The notes beneath the pieces are model-generated. The model was not told the origin of the DNA. It saw nothing but the letters and a program-made list of their open reading frames with translations, and ran no database searches. From positions 1 through 6,296 of the forward strand of contig CACXCH010000101.1 of NCBI GenBank assembly GCA_902766085.1: DNA of 6,296 nucleotides, in the 5' to 3' direction. The position numbers and the translations under genes are program-made. The stretch is from an uncultured Eubacteriales bacterium (lineage in GTDB: Bacteria; Bacillota; Clostridia; TANB77; CAG-508). Below, one piece after another: positions 5,973 to 6,296 of this stretch (its first letter is position 1; every line of letters starts with the position of its first letter).

Positions 5973-5983
5973 AAATTTCACAA
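5955..5983 (-). promoter_or_regulatory. Extended -10 promoter of the TA operon
   Basis: On the minus strand TTGTGA (5978-5983, 4/6) lies 17 bp before a perfect TATAAT (5955-5960) preceded by TG plus one base. Transcription would start near 5948, giving a leader of about 40 nt before the antitoxin ATG. It sits just after the stop of the metallopeptidase, so the TA pair is its own transcription unit. Confidence 0.8.
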
Positions 5984-5995
5984 ACAGGAATAATT

Positions 5996-6296
5996 TTATT
6001 TTTTACATTTGTTATATGCTTCAATTAATGTTTTTTCTTGCATTCTTTTATCTATCAAAAAATTCAAAACAAACTCACGATTGTAGGTTTCCATTACATA
6101 TTTCATTAAGGTATAGGCATCATTATATGTACATTTATTATTCTGTATATCTTCTAATGATGATGTTATTTCAAACTCAAAATATCTTTGATGTGATAAA
6201 TTTATTGCCAATCCCTCTTGTATCCATTTTGTTCCTAAAGTATAATTTGTATACTCTTTTGCACAATAATGAGTAAATTCATGAATAATTAAATTA
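5996..6296 (-). CDS. HExxH zinc metallopeptidase (gluzincin, peptidase MA-like), C-terminal part
   Basis: The open frame runs from the window edge to TAA at 5996-5998, giving 99 visible residues; the 5' end lies outside. Near the edge is IIHEFTHYCAKEY with HEFTH at 6269-6283, and 18 residues later WIQEGLA supplies the third zinc ligand Glu. HExxH followed by W-x-x-E-G-L-A is the signature of peptidase MA clan gluzincins, in which the two His and the distal Glu bind zinc and the first Glu activates water. The remaining 70 residues are predicted helical (for example SSLEDIQ, NDAYTLMKYVMETY) and end in a lysine-rich tail. No membrane segment or signal is visible in this part. A TTG at 6209-6211 could be mistaken for the start, but it lies downstream of the active site. 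Substrate unknown. Confidence 0.85.
   Translation of the reverse strand, partial: NLIIHEFTHYCAKEYTNYTLGTKWIQEGLAINLSHQRYFEFEITSSLEDIQNNKCTYNDAYTLMKYVMETYNREFVLNFLIDKRMQEKTLIEAYNKCKK

Noticed and set aside
6016..6276. 86-codon plus-strand frame over the metallopeptidase
   Set aside because: Opposite the clear HExxH protein; no family features of its own.
1..6296. CRISPR array, insertion sequence ends or prophage att site at the tRNA
   Set aside because: No regularly spaced repeats, no paired terminal inverted repeats, and no second copy of the tRNA 3' end within the window.

Overview
The window is AT-rich, and every gene I can support lies on the minus strand, so transcription runs from high to low coordinates. 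The base composition, purine-rich Shine-Dalgarno (SD) sites, TTGACA/TATAAT promoters, membrane-anchored sortase and overall gene content point to a low-GC Firmicute, most likely a member of the Clostridia. This rests on protein and signal style, not on a species match.

Layout in transcription order. At 5999-6296 is the C-terminal part of an HExxH zinc metallopeptidase whose 5' end lies outside the window. Next is a compact type II toxin-antitoxin (TA) operon (5432-5907) with its own extended -10 promoter; a perfect 10+10 bp palindrome covers the -10 and looks like the autoregulatory operator. Then come about 700 bp with no intact gene (4723-5431), holding short repeats and what looks like decayed coding sequence. 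At 4126-4722 is a DUF1186 gene that runs directly into a DUF1919 gene (3561-4130) lacking its start codon. The two appear to be damaged at a shared junction. A 46-codon open stretch that looks like another gene remnant lies at 3382-3522.

The second half is a housekeeping block: a strong promoter, a short-form alanyl-tRNA synthetase (583 residues; full editing site but no C-terminal domain and no beta-barrel insert), a HIT-family hydrolase with a possibly structured leader, and a sortase broken by a one-base insertion. The window ends with a tRNA-His gene driven by its own near-consensus promoter.

The genes do not form one pathway. alaS, the HIT gene and the sortase may be co-transcribed, since they share a strand, have gaps of 192 and 100 bp, and show no convincing terminators between them. 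The stretch from about 3380 to 5430 looks like an accessory zone undergoing decay. I see no convincing new multi-gene system. The best second looks are the DUF1186/DUF1919 junction, the sortase frameshift, the TA operator, the reduced AlaRS and the competing hairpins before the HIT gene.
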